Origin: Methanobrevibacter sp.
Lineage (GTDB): Archaea; Methanobacteriota; Methanobacteria; Methanobacteriales; Methanobacteriaceae
NCBI GenBank assembly: GCA_017404125.1
Contig: JAFRCZ010000142.1
Span: 1-7,559 of the forward strand
Direction of reading: 5' to 3'
DNA: 7,559 nucleotides
Positions within the stretch are counted from its first letter, which is position 1; every line of letters begins with the position of its first letter. The position numbers and the translations under genes are program-made. Below are positions 1 to 6,115 of the stretch, in pieces. Under the pieces are notes generated by a model that ran no database searches, was not told the origin of the DNA, and worked only from the letters and a program-made list of their open reading frames with translations.

Positions 1-8
1 ATATTACA

Positions 9-143
9 ATGAATTCCACTAACAAAACAAAAACATCACTTGCAAAATTTGAATAATTCTTCTCAACAATTTACAAAGATGATGTATTTGAAATTTTAGA
101 AAAATATCCTGATGAAAGGTCACTTACAGTCAATTACGAAGAC
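9..143 (+). other. 5' part of mcm, separated by an in-frame TAA
   Basis: This stretch is in the same frame as the MCM gene that follows and reads as a normal MCM N-terminus from ATG 9. Fifteen codons (ending in LAKFE) precede a TAA at 54-56, and the frame then continues with [18 protein letters not shown] and runs open to 2012. From memory, Methanothermobacter MCM has LTKFEEFFS at this place, so the TAA sits exactly where a Glu codon is expected; one base (GAA to TAA) would explain it. The total frame of 667 sense codons matches the roughly 666-residue relative, and the restored numbering puts the Walker A lysine at 325 as in that protein. A true mutation, a sequencing or assembly error, or suppression are all possible. 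No promoter or ribosome binding site can be judged because only 8 bases precede the ATG. Confidence 0.85.
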
Positions 144-2012
144 TTGGAGATGTTTGATCCTGATTTGGCAGATTTATTGATAGAAAAACCTGATGAAGTC
201 ATATTGGCTTCACAAAAAGCTATTAAAAATATCGATCCATTAATGAAAGACGCTGAATTGAACATCAGATTTGAAAATCTTAACAATAACATTCCATTAA
301 GTGATTTATTAAGTAAATACATTGGTAACTTTGTATCTGCAGATGGAATTGTAAGAAAAACTGATGAGATTCGTCCAAGAATTGAAACAGGAGTATTTGA
401 ATGTAGAGGTTGTATGAGATTGCATGAAGTAGAGCAAACCTCTAGTAATCACATCATGGAACCTTCATTATGCAGCGAATGTGGTGGAAGGTCTTTTAGA
501 TTACTTCAAGAAGAATCTAAATATATTGATACACAAAGTGCTAGAATGCAAGAACCTTTGGAAAACTTATCTGGAGGAACTGAGCCAAAACAAATGCTTA
601 TGGTTTTAGAGGATGATTTAGTAGATGAATTAAATCCTGGGGATAAAGTCAGAATCACAGGAACCTTAAAAACATTTAGGGAAGAAAGAAGTGGAAAATT
701 CAAGAATTACATTTACGTAAATCATATTGAACATCTAGAACAGGAATTTGAAGAATTGGAACTTAGTGCAGAAGATGAGGAAAAAATCTTAGAATTATCT
801 AAAGACCCACACATACATGATAAAATCATTGCTTCAACCGCACCCTCAATTAAAGGTCATAGAGATGTAAAGGAAGCTATTGCATTACAGCTCTTTGGAG
901 GATCAGTTAAAGAATTGGAAGACCAAACCCGTTTAAGAGGGGACCTTCACATTCTTATTGTTGGGGATCCCGGTATTGGTAAGTCCCAAATACTCAAATA
1001 TGTTTCAAAATTAGCTCCAAGAAGCGTATACACCAGTGGTAAAGGCACATCTGGTGCTGGATTAACTGCAGCTGCAGTTAGGGATGAACTTGGAGGATGG
1101 TCTCTTGAAGCAGGTGCATTAGTACTTGGGGACCAAGGTAATGTATGTGTTGACGAATTGGATAAAATGCGTTCAGAAGACAGATCTGCACTTCACGAGG
1201 CATTAGAACAACAAACTGTAAGTATTGCAAAAGCGGGAATTATGGCAACTTTAAATACAAGATGTTCTGTTCTTGCAGCAGCAAACCCTAAATTTGGTAC
1301 TTTTGACAGATATAAAACTTTAGCAAACCAAATTGACTTGCCTTCACCAATCTTGTCTCGTTTCGATTTAATATTTGTAATTGAAGATAGGCCAAATGTA
1401 GAAAAAGATAGGGAATTAGCTCAACATATCCTTAAAACACACCAATTTTCCAACATAGAATATGATATAGAGCCAGAACTGCTCAGAAAATATATTGCTT
1501 ATGCACGTAAAAACATAAATCCTGTTCTAACAGATGAAGCAAATAAAGTTTTAGAAGAGTTTTATGTGTCTGTAAGAAGTGGAGGCGTGGAAGAGGACAC
1601 TCCTGTACCAATTACTCCAAGACAATTGGAGGCAACTATTCGTTTAGCTGAAGCTAGCGCAAAACTTCAGCTTAAAAACGAGGTAGACGCTTCAGATGCT
1701 CGCAGAGCTATTAGCTTACAGAAAAGATGTTTAGAAAAAATTGGAATGGATCCGGACACCGGTAAAATTGATATTGCAAGAGTTGAAGGAAGAACTCCAA
1801 CATCTGAAAGAGAAAAAATCAATAAGGTTATGGAAGAAATTGGAGTATTGGAAGAGGAATTTGATAATGTTCCAGTAAATGTCTTAAAAGACCATCTTGC
1901 TGAAAACTTCGATATGAGTGAAGAAAAAGTTGATTCTATTTTAAAACAACTTAGAAGTAAAGGCCTTATCTACGAACCACGTAATGGCCAAATAAAAAGA
2001 CTGGAGAATTAA
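144..2012 (+). CDS. mcm: MCM replicative DNA helicase (N-terminus interrupted)
   Basis: ATP-driven hexameric helicase that unwinds DNA at the archaeal replication fork. Numbering here is from TTG 144; add 45 for the family-length frame from ATG 9. An N-terminal DNA-binding region with a zinc site (Cys87, Cys90, Cys110, Cys113) covers about 1-205. The AAA+ core has Walker A GDPGIGKS (274-281, Lys280), Walker B VCVDELD (334-340, Asp337/Glu338), the MCM helix-2 insert (about 303-330), the pre-sensor-1 hairpin (about 358-370), sensor-1 Asn381 and the arginine finger in SRFD (Arg406). A winged-helix tail occupies about 550-622. All catalytic residues are present. The start is uncertain: TTG 144 is only the first start-like codon after the TAA at 54-56, without a Shine-Dalgarno at proper spacing; ATG 150 has GGAG one base away, too close. 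If translation began here the protein would lack the first 45 residues of the N-terminal helical subdomain. The identity is near certain; whether this copy makes full-length protein is not. Confidence 0.93.
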   Translation: MEMFDPDLADLLIEKPDEVILASQKAIKNIDPLMKDAELNIRFENLNNNIPLSDLLSKYIGNFVSADGIVRKTDEIRPRIETGVFECRGCMRLHEVEQTSSNHIMEPSLCSECGGRSFRLLQEESKYIDTQSARMQEPLENLSGGTEPKQMLMVLEDDLVDELNPGDKVRITGTLKTFREERSGKFKNYIYVNHIEHLEQEFEELELSAEDEEKILELSKDPHIHDKIIASTAPSIKGHRDVKEAIALQLFGGSVKELEDQTRLRGDLHILIVGDPGIGKSQILKYVSKLAPRSVYTSGKGTSGAGLTAAAVRDELGGWSLEAGALVLGDQGNVCVDELDKMRSEDRSALHEALEQQTVSIAKAGIMATLNTRCSVLAAANPKFGTFDRYKTLANQIDLPSPILSRFDLIFVIEDRPNVEKDRELAQHILKTHQFSNIEYDIEPELLRKYIAYARKNINPVLTDEANKVLEEFYVSVRSGGVEEDTPVPITPRQLEATIRLAEASAKLQLKNEVDASDARRAISLQKRCLEKIGMDPDTGKIDIARVEGRTPTSEREKINKVMEEIGVLEEEFDNVPVNVLKDHLAENFDMSEEKVDSILKQLRSKGLIYEPRNGQIKRLEN

Positions 2013-2056
2013 ATCTTAAGTCTAAAAAAAGACCAAATGATTAAAATTTAATTATT

Positions 2057-2084
2057 ATGCTTGAATTTTCAAGCATTTTTTCTA
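2057..2084 (+). terminator. Hairpin plus oligo-T terminator after mcm
   Basis: ATGCTTGA (2057-2064) pairs perfectly with TCAAGCAT (2069-2076) around a four-base loop, followed by TTTTTT (2076-2081) and further T-rich sequence to about 2091. It lies 45 bases past the mcm stop. Archaeal RNA polymerase terminates mainly on oligo-T, so the T-run may suffice; the stem could add transcript stability. This separates mcm from the aIF2-beta gene. Confidence 0.65.
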
Positions 2085-2145
2085 TTTTTTAAAAATATTT
2101 GAGCTTTGTCATTTATTCATTTCAATAAAAAAATGGATTTATATC

Positions 2146-2167
2146 ATTAATAAATAGATTAATAAAT
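2146..2167 (+). repeat. Tandem 10-bp direct repeat upstream of aIF2-beta
   Basis: ATTAATAAAT occurs at 2146-2155 and again at 2158-2167, separated by AG, giving a 12-base period. It lies next to the TATA-like TTTATATC (2138-2145). The composition is nearly pure A/T, so chance is a real alternative; a regulator site is only a possibility. Confidence 0.4.
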
Positions 2168-2170
2168 GAT

Positions 2171-2184
2171 AAAAAATATATTTT
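2171..2184 (+). promoter_or_regulatory. Candidate TATA/BRE promoter for aIF2-beta
   Basis: A purine tract AAAAAA (2171-2176, BRE-like) runs into TATATTTT (2177-2184). With the usual archaeal spacing, transcription would start near 2207 and leave a leader of about 80 bases. Other TATA-like strings, TTTATATC at 2138-2145 and TTTATAAAG near 2210-2218, are rivals, so the location is uncertain, although a promoter somewhere in 2130-2220 is expected because a terminator precedes it. Confidence 0.35.
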
Positions 2185-2274
2185 ATATTAATATAACTCA
2201 AATACTATTTTTATAAAGAATATTTCTAAATTTTATTTGATTATAATTATTACAAATTACTTTATTATTCCAAA

Positions 2275-2281
2275 GAGGTGA
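2275..2281 (+). promoter_or_regulatory. Strong Shine-Dalgarno of aIF2-beta
   Basis: GAGGTGA is a seven-base match to the 16S anti-Shine-Dalgarno sequence, four bases before ATG 2286. It is the best ribosome binding site in the window and fixes the start of the aIF2-beta gene. Confidence 0.85.
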
Positions 2282-2285
2282 AAAA

Positions 2286-2693
2286 ATGGATGATTATGAA
2301 AATTTATTAAACAGAGCTATTGACCAATTACCTCCTGAGGTATTTGAAACAAAAAGGTTTGAACCTGTAAAAGCATACTCTGTTATTCAAGGTAATAGAA
2401 CTTTTATCCAAAATTTCAAAGATGTGGCTGATTCTTTAAATAGAGACCCACAACATGTATTAAAATTTTTATTAAGAGAATTAGGTACTGCAGGTAACTT
2501 AGAAGGAGTAAGAGCAATCTTACAAGGAAAATTCAATCATTTCTTAATCAATGAAAGACTTGATGAATATATTGAAAAATATGTTATCTGTCATGAATGT
2601 AACAGACCGGATACTAAAATCATTAGAGAAGACAGAATATTTATCTTAAAATGTGCAGCATGTGGTGCAAAAGCTCCACTTAAGCCATTATAA
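2286..2693 (+). CDS. Translation initiation factor aIF2 subunit beta
   Basis: Beta subunit of the heterotrimeric archaeal initiation factor aIF2, which carries Met-initiator tRNA to the small ribosomal subunit in the cytosol. The 135-residue length is normal for the archaeal form, which lacks the long lysine-rich N-terminal extension of eukaryotic eIF2-beta. An N-terminal helix (about 1-18) that would contact the gamma subunit is followed by the central alpha/beta domain (about 25-98, including the stretch [19 protein letters not shown]) and a C-terminal zinc ribbon with Cys102, Cys105, Cys123 and Cys126. The gene has a strong Shine-Dalgarno and is flanked by terminator-like sequence on both sides, so it may be transcribed alone. 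From memory, aIF2-beta also lies beside mcm in Methanothermobacter. Confidence 0.95.
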   Translation: MDDYENLLNRAIDQLPPEVFETKRFEPVKAYSVIQGNRTFIQNFKDVADSLNRDPQHVLKFLLRELGTAGNLEGVRAILQGKFNHFLINERLDEYIEKYVICHECNRPDTKIIREDRIFILKCAACGAKAPLKPL

Positions 2694-2697
2694 ATAT

Positions 2698-2719
2698 CAT
2701 TCTTCCTTTTCATTTTTTT
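2698..2719 (+). terminator. Pyrimidine/oligo-T terminator after aIF2-beta
   Basis: Directly after the aIF2-beta stop the coding strand turns pyrimidine-rich and ends in seven T (2713-2719), with no clear stem. This fits the oligo-T terminators of archaea. Confidence 0.55.
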
Positions 2720-2740
2720 AAAATTTAAAAACTAAGTTTT

Positions 2741-2812
2741 AATTTAAATAAAAAACCAAATTAAAAATTTAAATAAAAAACTAAAAACAATAGTTTAAAT
2801 TTAAAAACAATA
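2741..2812 (+). repeat. AT-rich short direct repeats before NMD3
   Basis: AATTTAAATAAAAAAC is repeated exactly at 2741-2756 and 2766-2781 (25-base period), and TAAAAACAATA at 2782-2792 and 2802-2812 (20-base period). The 160-base spacer 2694-2853 otherwise holds the upstream terminator and a weak TATA candidate (TTTAAATT, 2794-2801), which would give a leader of about 30 bases for NMD3. The repeats look like slippage or duplication in low-complexity sequence; no function is claimed. Confidence 0.5.
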
Positions 2813-2853
2813 ATTATTTTTTCGAACTTAATTTTTATTTAGAGTGTTTTAAA

Positions 2854-3894
2854 ATGTTTTGTCCAGAATGTGGTGCAACAGATGTTGAAATGATAGATGG
2901 GATTTGCAAAAACTGTTTTTTAAAGAAATTCCAGCTTATGGAAATTCCTGAAAATATCACTGTAACTATCTGCAAACACTGCAATGCCAAATTAGAAGAA
3001 GGGAAATGGAGAGATGAATATATTCCTGAAGAAGAAATCATCTATAGGGCATTGGAGAGAAACATCACCATTTCCGATTTAGCGGAAAATGAAGAGATTG
3101 AACTTGAAATTGACCAGATGAGAGGAACAATTGCAGAGTGCTATGTTGAAGCTGTTGCAACTGTTTTAGGAGAAGAAGTGGTGGAAACACACACTCCAAA
3201 TGTAAAAATCAATTATTCCGTTTGTCCAGACTGCAGCAAAAGGAATGCAGGATACTATGAAGCAGTAATTCAATTGCGTGCAGATGATAGGGAACTTAAA
3301 GCAGAAGAAATTGAACGTGCTGAAGAAATAATCAACAGAACACTTGAAAAGCAATTCAAAAAGGACAAATTGGCTTATATTCCTCAAGTAGCTAAGCTAA
3401 AGGAAGGAAACGATTATTATATTGGATCTTTAAAGTCTGGAAAAAAGGTTGTAGAACATCTCAAAGAAGAGTTTGGAGGAACTACAAAGGAATCTCCAAG
3501 ACTTATCAGTGAAGACAAATCAACTGGAAAGGGATTATATAGAATCTGGATATCCTTAAGACTTCCAAAATTTGTTAAAGAGGATTTCGTAAAATATAAT
3601 GCCAATATCTATCAAATAAATGATGTTGATGGAAATAGGATTCAAGTCATAAACTTGGAAAATCAAGATATGATAGCTTTAAAATGGAGAGAATACGATA
3701 ATATTGAAAAGATAGAACATTTGGAAGGCATACAAAAAGCCATCATTACAGCAAAATCTCCAAGTACTCTCCAAATTCTCGATCCTGATGACTATAGTCC
3801 AATCGATTTGGAAATGAATGAGAAGCTAGAAAGATTCAATATTGGCGAAGAGATAGATGTTATAAAAATAGATGGGAAAATCTATATAATCTAA
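2854..3894 (+). CDS. NMD3 family ribosome biogenesis/export-like protein
   Basis: Archaeal homologue of eukaryotic NMD3, the adaptor that binds the joining face of the 60S subunit and is needed for late maturation and nuclear export. Archaea lack a nucleus, so a role in large-subunit maturation or quality control is inferred. The 346-residue protein opens with a zinc-binding region: Cys3, Cys6, Cys18, Cys21, then Cys40/Cys43 and Cys124/Cys127, four Cys pairs in all, typical of the family. The C-terminal part (about 245-346) is beta-rich and compatible with the eIF5A-like/OB portion of NMD3. The long eukaryotic tail with nuclear transport signals is absent, as expected. The start ATG 2854 places the first Cys at residue 3; upstream is only a weak GAGTG (2842-2846). 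No terminator-like T-run follows, so co-transcription with tyrS is plausible. Confidence 0.9.
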   Translation: MFCPECGATDVEMIDGICKNCFLKKFQLMEIPENITVTICKHCNAKLEEGKWRDEYIPEEEIIYRALERNITISDLAENEEIELEIDQMRGTIAECYVEAVATVLGEEVVETHTPNVKINYSVCPDCSKRNAGYYEAVIQLRADDRELKAEEIERAEEIINRTLEKQFKKDKLAYIPQVAKLKEGNDYYIGSLKSGKKVVEHLKEEFGGTTKESPRLISEDKSTGKGLYRIWISLRLPKFVKEDFVKYNANIYQINDVDGNRIQVINLENQDMIALKWREYDNIEKIEHLEGIQKAIITAKSPSTLQILDPDDYSPIDLEMNEKLERFNIGEEIDVIKIDGKIYII

Positions 3895-3969
3895 AAATAG
3901 GATACTCTAAACTAAATAGCTATTAAAAAAATAATAATCAATAAAAATTAATAGAAAAACAAATCATAA

Positions 3970-3977
3970 TATAAAAA
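3970..3977 (+). promoter_or_regulatory. Candidate TATA box for tyrS
   Basis: TATAAAAA in the 120-base spacer before tyrS would predict a transcript start near 3999-4000 and a leader of about 15 bases that just includes the GTGAT Shine-Dalgarno-like site (4007-4011). In A/T-rich DNA such strings are common, and read-through from NMD3 is an alternative. Confidence 0.35.
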
Positions 3978-4014
3978 TTATCAAAAACCAATTCAAAAAC
4001 AAAAGTGTGATTAT

Positions 4015-4980
4015 ATGAACATTGAAGAAAAGATTGAATTAATTCAAGAAGGAACTTTAGAAATCATTGATATAGATGAATTAAAAGAAAAGCTTGAAAA
4101 AGAGCATCCTATTGCTTATACTGGATATGAACCTTCTGGAAAAATTCATTTAGGTCATGCAGTAACAATTATGAAACTTAAACAATTACAGGATTTAGGA
4201 TTTAAAATCAAAATTTTACTTGCAGATTATCATGCTTTCTTGAATGGAAAAGGAACTGTAGAGGAAATAGCTGAAACTGCAGAATATAATAAAAGATGTT
4301 TCCAAGGATTAGGATTAGCAGATGATACTGAATACATTTTAGGTTCCTCTTTCCAAACCGGAAGCGAATACACTAATGATGTTTACCAATTAGCTACATT
4401 GACCACCTTGAAAAGGGCAAATAGAAGTATGGATCAGGTCAGTAGACATGATGACAATCCAAAAGTGGCTAGTGTAGTTTATCCATTGATGCAAACTGCA
4501 GACATGTCTGCATTGGAAGTTGACGTTGCATTAGGCGGTATGGAACAGAGAAAAATCCAAATGTTAGCAAGAGAAAACTTGCCTAGAATAGGAAAGGAAG
4601 CTCCTGTTTGTATTCACACTCCTTTGATTCATGGTCTTGATGGTGATGACAAGATGTCCTCAAGCAAAGGAAACTACATTGCTGTTGATGATGATGAGAA
4701 AACAATCAAGGATAAGATCAAGAAAAGCTTCTGCCCTATGGGAGAAACTGAAGGAAACCCTATATTGGAAATTGCAGACCACTTCGTTTTCACACAACAA
4801 GACACTTTAGTTATAGAAAGACCTGAAAAATTTGGCGGAAACTTGGAACTCACTAAAGATGAATTGTACCAAATGTATAGTGAAGGAAACTTGCACCCTA
4901 TGGATTTGAAAAATGCAATGACTGCATTCCTAATTGACTTCTTAAAACCTGTAAGAGACTTTATGGAGTCACAAGAATAA
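4015..4980 (+). CDS. tyrS: Tyrosyl-tRNA synthetase (archaeal type)
   Basis: Class I aminoacyl-tRNA synthetase that activates tyrosine with ATP and charges tRNA-Tyr. At 321 residues it is close to the compact archaeal form (about 306 in Methanocaldococcus jannaschii). The HIGH-type motif is HLGH (45-48, within PSGKIHLGH) and the KMSKS-type motif is KMSSS (213-217). Tyrosine-pocket residues align with the M. jannaschii enzyme: Tyr35, Tyr156, Gln160 and Asp163 correspond to its Tyr32, Tyr151, Gln155 and Asp158, which separates it from the related TrpRS. The motif [19 protein letters not shown] (169-187) is also typical. There is no bacterial S4 RNA-binding tail. The 68-residue gene follows 55 bases downstream on the same strand, and NMD3 precedes it. 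Confidence 0.96.
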   Translation: MNIEEKIELIQEGTLEIIDIDELKEKLEKEHPIAYTGYEPSGKIHLGHAVTIMKLKQLQDLGFKIKILLADYHAFLNGKGTVEEIAETAEYNKRCFQGLGLADDTEYILGSSFQTGSEYTNDVYQLATLTTLKRANRSMDQVSRHDDNPKVASVVYPLMQTADMSALEVDVALGGMEQRKIQMLARENLPRIGKEAPVCIHTPLIHGLDGDDKMSSSKGNYIAVDDDEKTIKDKIKKSFCPMGETEGNPILEIADHFVFTQQDTLVIERPEKFGGNLELTKDELYQMYSEGNLHPMDLKNAMTAFLIDFLKPVRDFMESQE

Positions 4981-5035
4981 AATAATCATTTTTAATAATT
5001 ATTAATTTCTAAAAAAAAGATAAAGAGGGATAGAA

Positions 5036-5242
5036 ATGGAAGAAGAACCAATATACGAAATGAAACTTACAAATGGTATTGGAGAACAAATGCTTGCTCA
5101 TGTTTTTGAAAAGTTTGATGTTGAACTTAAGCAAACTGAGTTTGGACCTAAACTCCAAGGAACAAAAGAAGAGCTTGAAAAAGCACAAGAATACATTATT
5201 CAAATGATGAAAGAAAGATTAGAAGAATTAGATAAGAGATAA
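5036..5242 (+). CDS. Small conserved-looking protein of unknown function
   Basis: I do not recognise a family. The 68-residue product has no Cys, no Trp, no signal peptide and no membrane segment. It reads as a compact alpha/beta fold: a strand near 6-11, a helix about 15-26, two short strands about 28-41, then a long charged amphipathic helix (about 44-67) rich in Glu and Lys. It is probably a real gene: it has a good Shine-Dalgarno (GAGG, 5025-5028, seven bases before ATG 5036), a normal codon pattern, and a length filling the space between tyrS and a T-rich terminator. The 55-base gap after tyrS holds only TTTTT (4989-4993), so co-transcription with tyrS is likely. A cytosolic nucleic-acid- or protein-binding accessory role is possible but unsupported. 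Confidence 0.75.
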   Translation: MEEEPIYEMKLTNGIGEQMLAHVFEKFDVELKQTEFGPKLQGTKEELEKAQEYIIQMMKERLEELDKR

Positions 5243-5246
5243 TCTA

Positions 5247-5282
5247 ATTTACTTCTTTATTTCTTATTTTAATTAAAAAAAA
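5247..5282. terminator. Bidirectional terminator between convergent genes
   Basis: On the plus strand, several T-rich blocks (5248-5270, ending TTATTTT) follow the stop of the 68-residue gene. On the minus strand, an eight-A run at 5275-5282 reads as eight T about 35 bases past the tmk stop. The 74-base spacer could thus end both convergent transcripts. Confidence 0.5.
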
Positions 5283-5316
5283 GTTTTAAATTATTTTTTG
5301 ATTACTGTTTTTAAAA

Positions 5317-5907
5317 TTATAAAATGCAATCTTTACAAATATCAAATAATGGGGCTACTGCTTTTTTAATATCAGAAGATACTTTATTTGGACCGTTATT
5401 CGCATCAATAATCACAAAATTATCATTGCTTTTGGCTAAATTCAAATAATTAGCTTTAACTCCAGTTAAAAATTCTTCATTTTCAAATTCATCTATGCCA
5501 TCAGTTCTTTCTACTGATTTCTTAACGTCCAAATCCAGAAGAAGAACCATATCAGGGATTTTAGCAAATTTATTTAACTCTTTAATCCAATCTTGAGGGC
5601 TTTGATAAGATAAACTTGAATAAAAAGATCTGTCGCTTATGACAACAACATTTTCACTTTCTAATTTTTCTATTTTATTCATTAATAAAAGACGGTCCGC
5701 TGCAAATAAAAGCCCTAATGTCTTTTGGACATTGTCGCTTGTAGCATCGCTGCGAGTTAAGATTTTGCGAATGAGCTTTCCCACATCAGAATCAGTTGGT
5801 TCAACAATTGTTTCAACACTTAAACCATTATCTTCCAACCATTCCTTCAATAGCTTAATTTGAGTTGATTTTCCAGCACCGTCTATTCCTTCCAATACAA
5901 TATACAT
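5317..5907 (-). CDS. tmk: Thymidylate (dTMP) kinase
   Basis: Phosphorylates dTMP to dTDP with ATP, the last specific step to dTTP for DNA synthesis. The 196-residue length is normal. It has the P-loop GIDGAGKST (7-15, Lys13), the EPT substrate-site motif (36-38) with Arg47 in GKLIRKIL, FAADR (68-72), and the nucleotide-monophosphate kinase DR motif in SDRSFYSS (Asp92-Arg93). DLDVKK (125-130) leads into the LID region with Arg134. ATG 5907 sets the start directly before the P-loop strand. No Shine-Dalgarno precedes it, and a TATA box centred 27 bases upstream points to a leaderless mRNA. An oddity is the C-terminal ICKDCIL, a CxxC pair (Cys191, Cys194) that I do not associate with this family. 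The gene is convergent with the tyrS unit and divergent from the U32 gene. Confidence 0.94.
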   Translation of the reverse strand: MYIVLEGIDGAGKSTQIKLLKEWLEDNGLSVETIVEPTDSDVGKLIRKILTRSDATSDNVQKTLGLLFAADRLLLMNKIEKLESENVVVISDRSFYSSLSYQSPQDWIKELNKFAKIPDMVLLLDLDVKKSVERTDGIDEFENEEFLTGVKANYLNLAKSNDNFVIIDANNGPNKVSSDIKKAVAPLFDICKDCIL

Positions 5908-5929
5908 AAGATAGAATTTATTCTTAAAA

Positions 5930-5937
5930 ATATATAA
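5930..5937 (-). promoter_or_regulatory. tmk: TATA box of tmk, leaderless transcript predicted
   Basis: On the minus strand TTATATAT covers 5937 to 5930, preceded by purine-containing AATAGAA. Its centre lies about 27 bases before the A of the tmk ATG (5907), which is the usual archaeal TATA-to-start distance. No Shine-Dalgarno exists in the 33 bases between. Together these predict that transcription begins at or next to the start codon. Confidence 0.6.
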
Positions 5938-5984
5938 TTCTATTGAATTTTTAATTAGTTTTCATAAGTTATCACAAAAAGCAA

Positions 5985-6000
5985 TATAATAATTATTATA
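5985..6000. repeat. 16-bp perfect palindrome in divergent spacer
   Basis: TATAATAATTATTATA is an exact inverted repeat of pure A/T in the spacer between tmk and the U32 gene. It could serve as a site for a dimeric regulator, but A/T-only palindromes arise often by chance in such DNA. Confidence 0.35.
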
Positions 6001-6027
6001 ATATTAAAATCATTATAATTAAAAACA

Positions 6028-6036
6028 TTATATAAT
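6028..6036 (+). promoter_or_regulatory. Candidate TATA box for the U32 gene
   Basis: TTATATAAT at 6028-6036, preceded by A-rich AAAAACA (BRE-like), would predict a start near 6058 and a leader of about 58 bases carrying the AGGAG site. CATATAAAA near 6083 is too close to the Shine-Dalgarno to work with it. Assignment is by pattern only. Confidence 0.4.
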
Positions 6037-6063
6037 AAAATTAACATAATTATTAATAGTTAG

Positions 6064-6079
6064 ATTATTTTAAAATAAT
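6064..6079. repeat. Second 16-bp perfect palindrome before the U32 gene
   Basis: ATTATTTTAAAATAAT is an exact inverted repeat that would fall in the predicted leader of the U32 mRNA. Its centre is 79 bases from that of the first palindrome. A/T composition makes chance likely. Confidence 0.35.
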
Positions 6080-6103
6080 ATTCATATAAAATACAATCAA
6101 AAT

Positions 6104-6108
6104 AGGAG
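6104..6108 (+). promoter_or_regulatory. Shine-Dalgarno of the U32 gene
   Basis: AGGAG lies seven bases before ATG 6116 and decides that start; there is no competing in-frame start nearby. Confidence 0.75.
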
Positions 6109-6115
6109 ATTATTA

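Noticed and set aside
54..56. Recoding of the mcm stop as pyrrolysine or selenocysteine
   Set aside because: The codon is TAA. Pyrrolysine uses TAG and selenocysteine uses TGA, and the aligned residue in relatives is Glu, so a substitution is simpler.
134..322. Minus-strand open frame inside mcm
   Set aside because: It is antisense to a conserved MCM segment, has no ribosome binding site, and its composition is that of a frame shadow.
506..703. Minus-strand open frame inside mcm
   Set aside because: Antisense to the MCM N-terminal domain with a Ser/Leu-rich shadow composition and no start signals.
2013..2285. Possible structured RNA or riboswitch in the aIF2-beta upstream spacer
   Set aside because: Beyond the terminator hairpin the region is nearly pure A/T with no GC-containing stems, so a folded regulatory RNA is unlikely.
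2694..2853. Possible CRISPR or integration-site repeats before NMD3
   Set aside because: The repeats are short, unevenly spaced and A/T only, with no uniform spacers and no cas or integrase gene nearby.
2835..3605. Minus-strand open frames across NMD3 (2835-3041, 3166-3387, 3417-3605)
   Set aside because: All lie opposite the conserved NMD3 frame and have Phe/Ser/Cys-rich shadow sequences.
5009..5203. Minus-strand open frame opposite the 68-residue gene
   Set aside because: It is very Phe/Leu/Ser-rich, as expected from the reverse of Lys/Glu codons. The plus-strand gene has the Shine-Dalgarno.
5639..5863. Plus-strand open frame opposite tmk
   Set aside because: It overlaps the conserved Tmk catalytic region and has no independent support.
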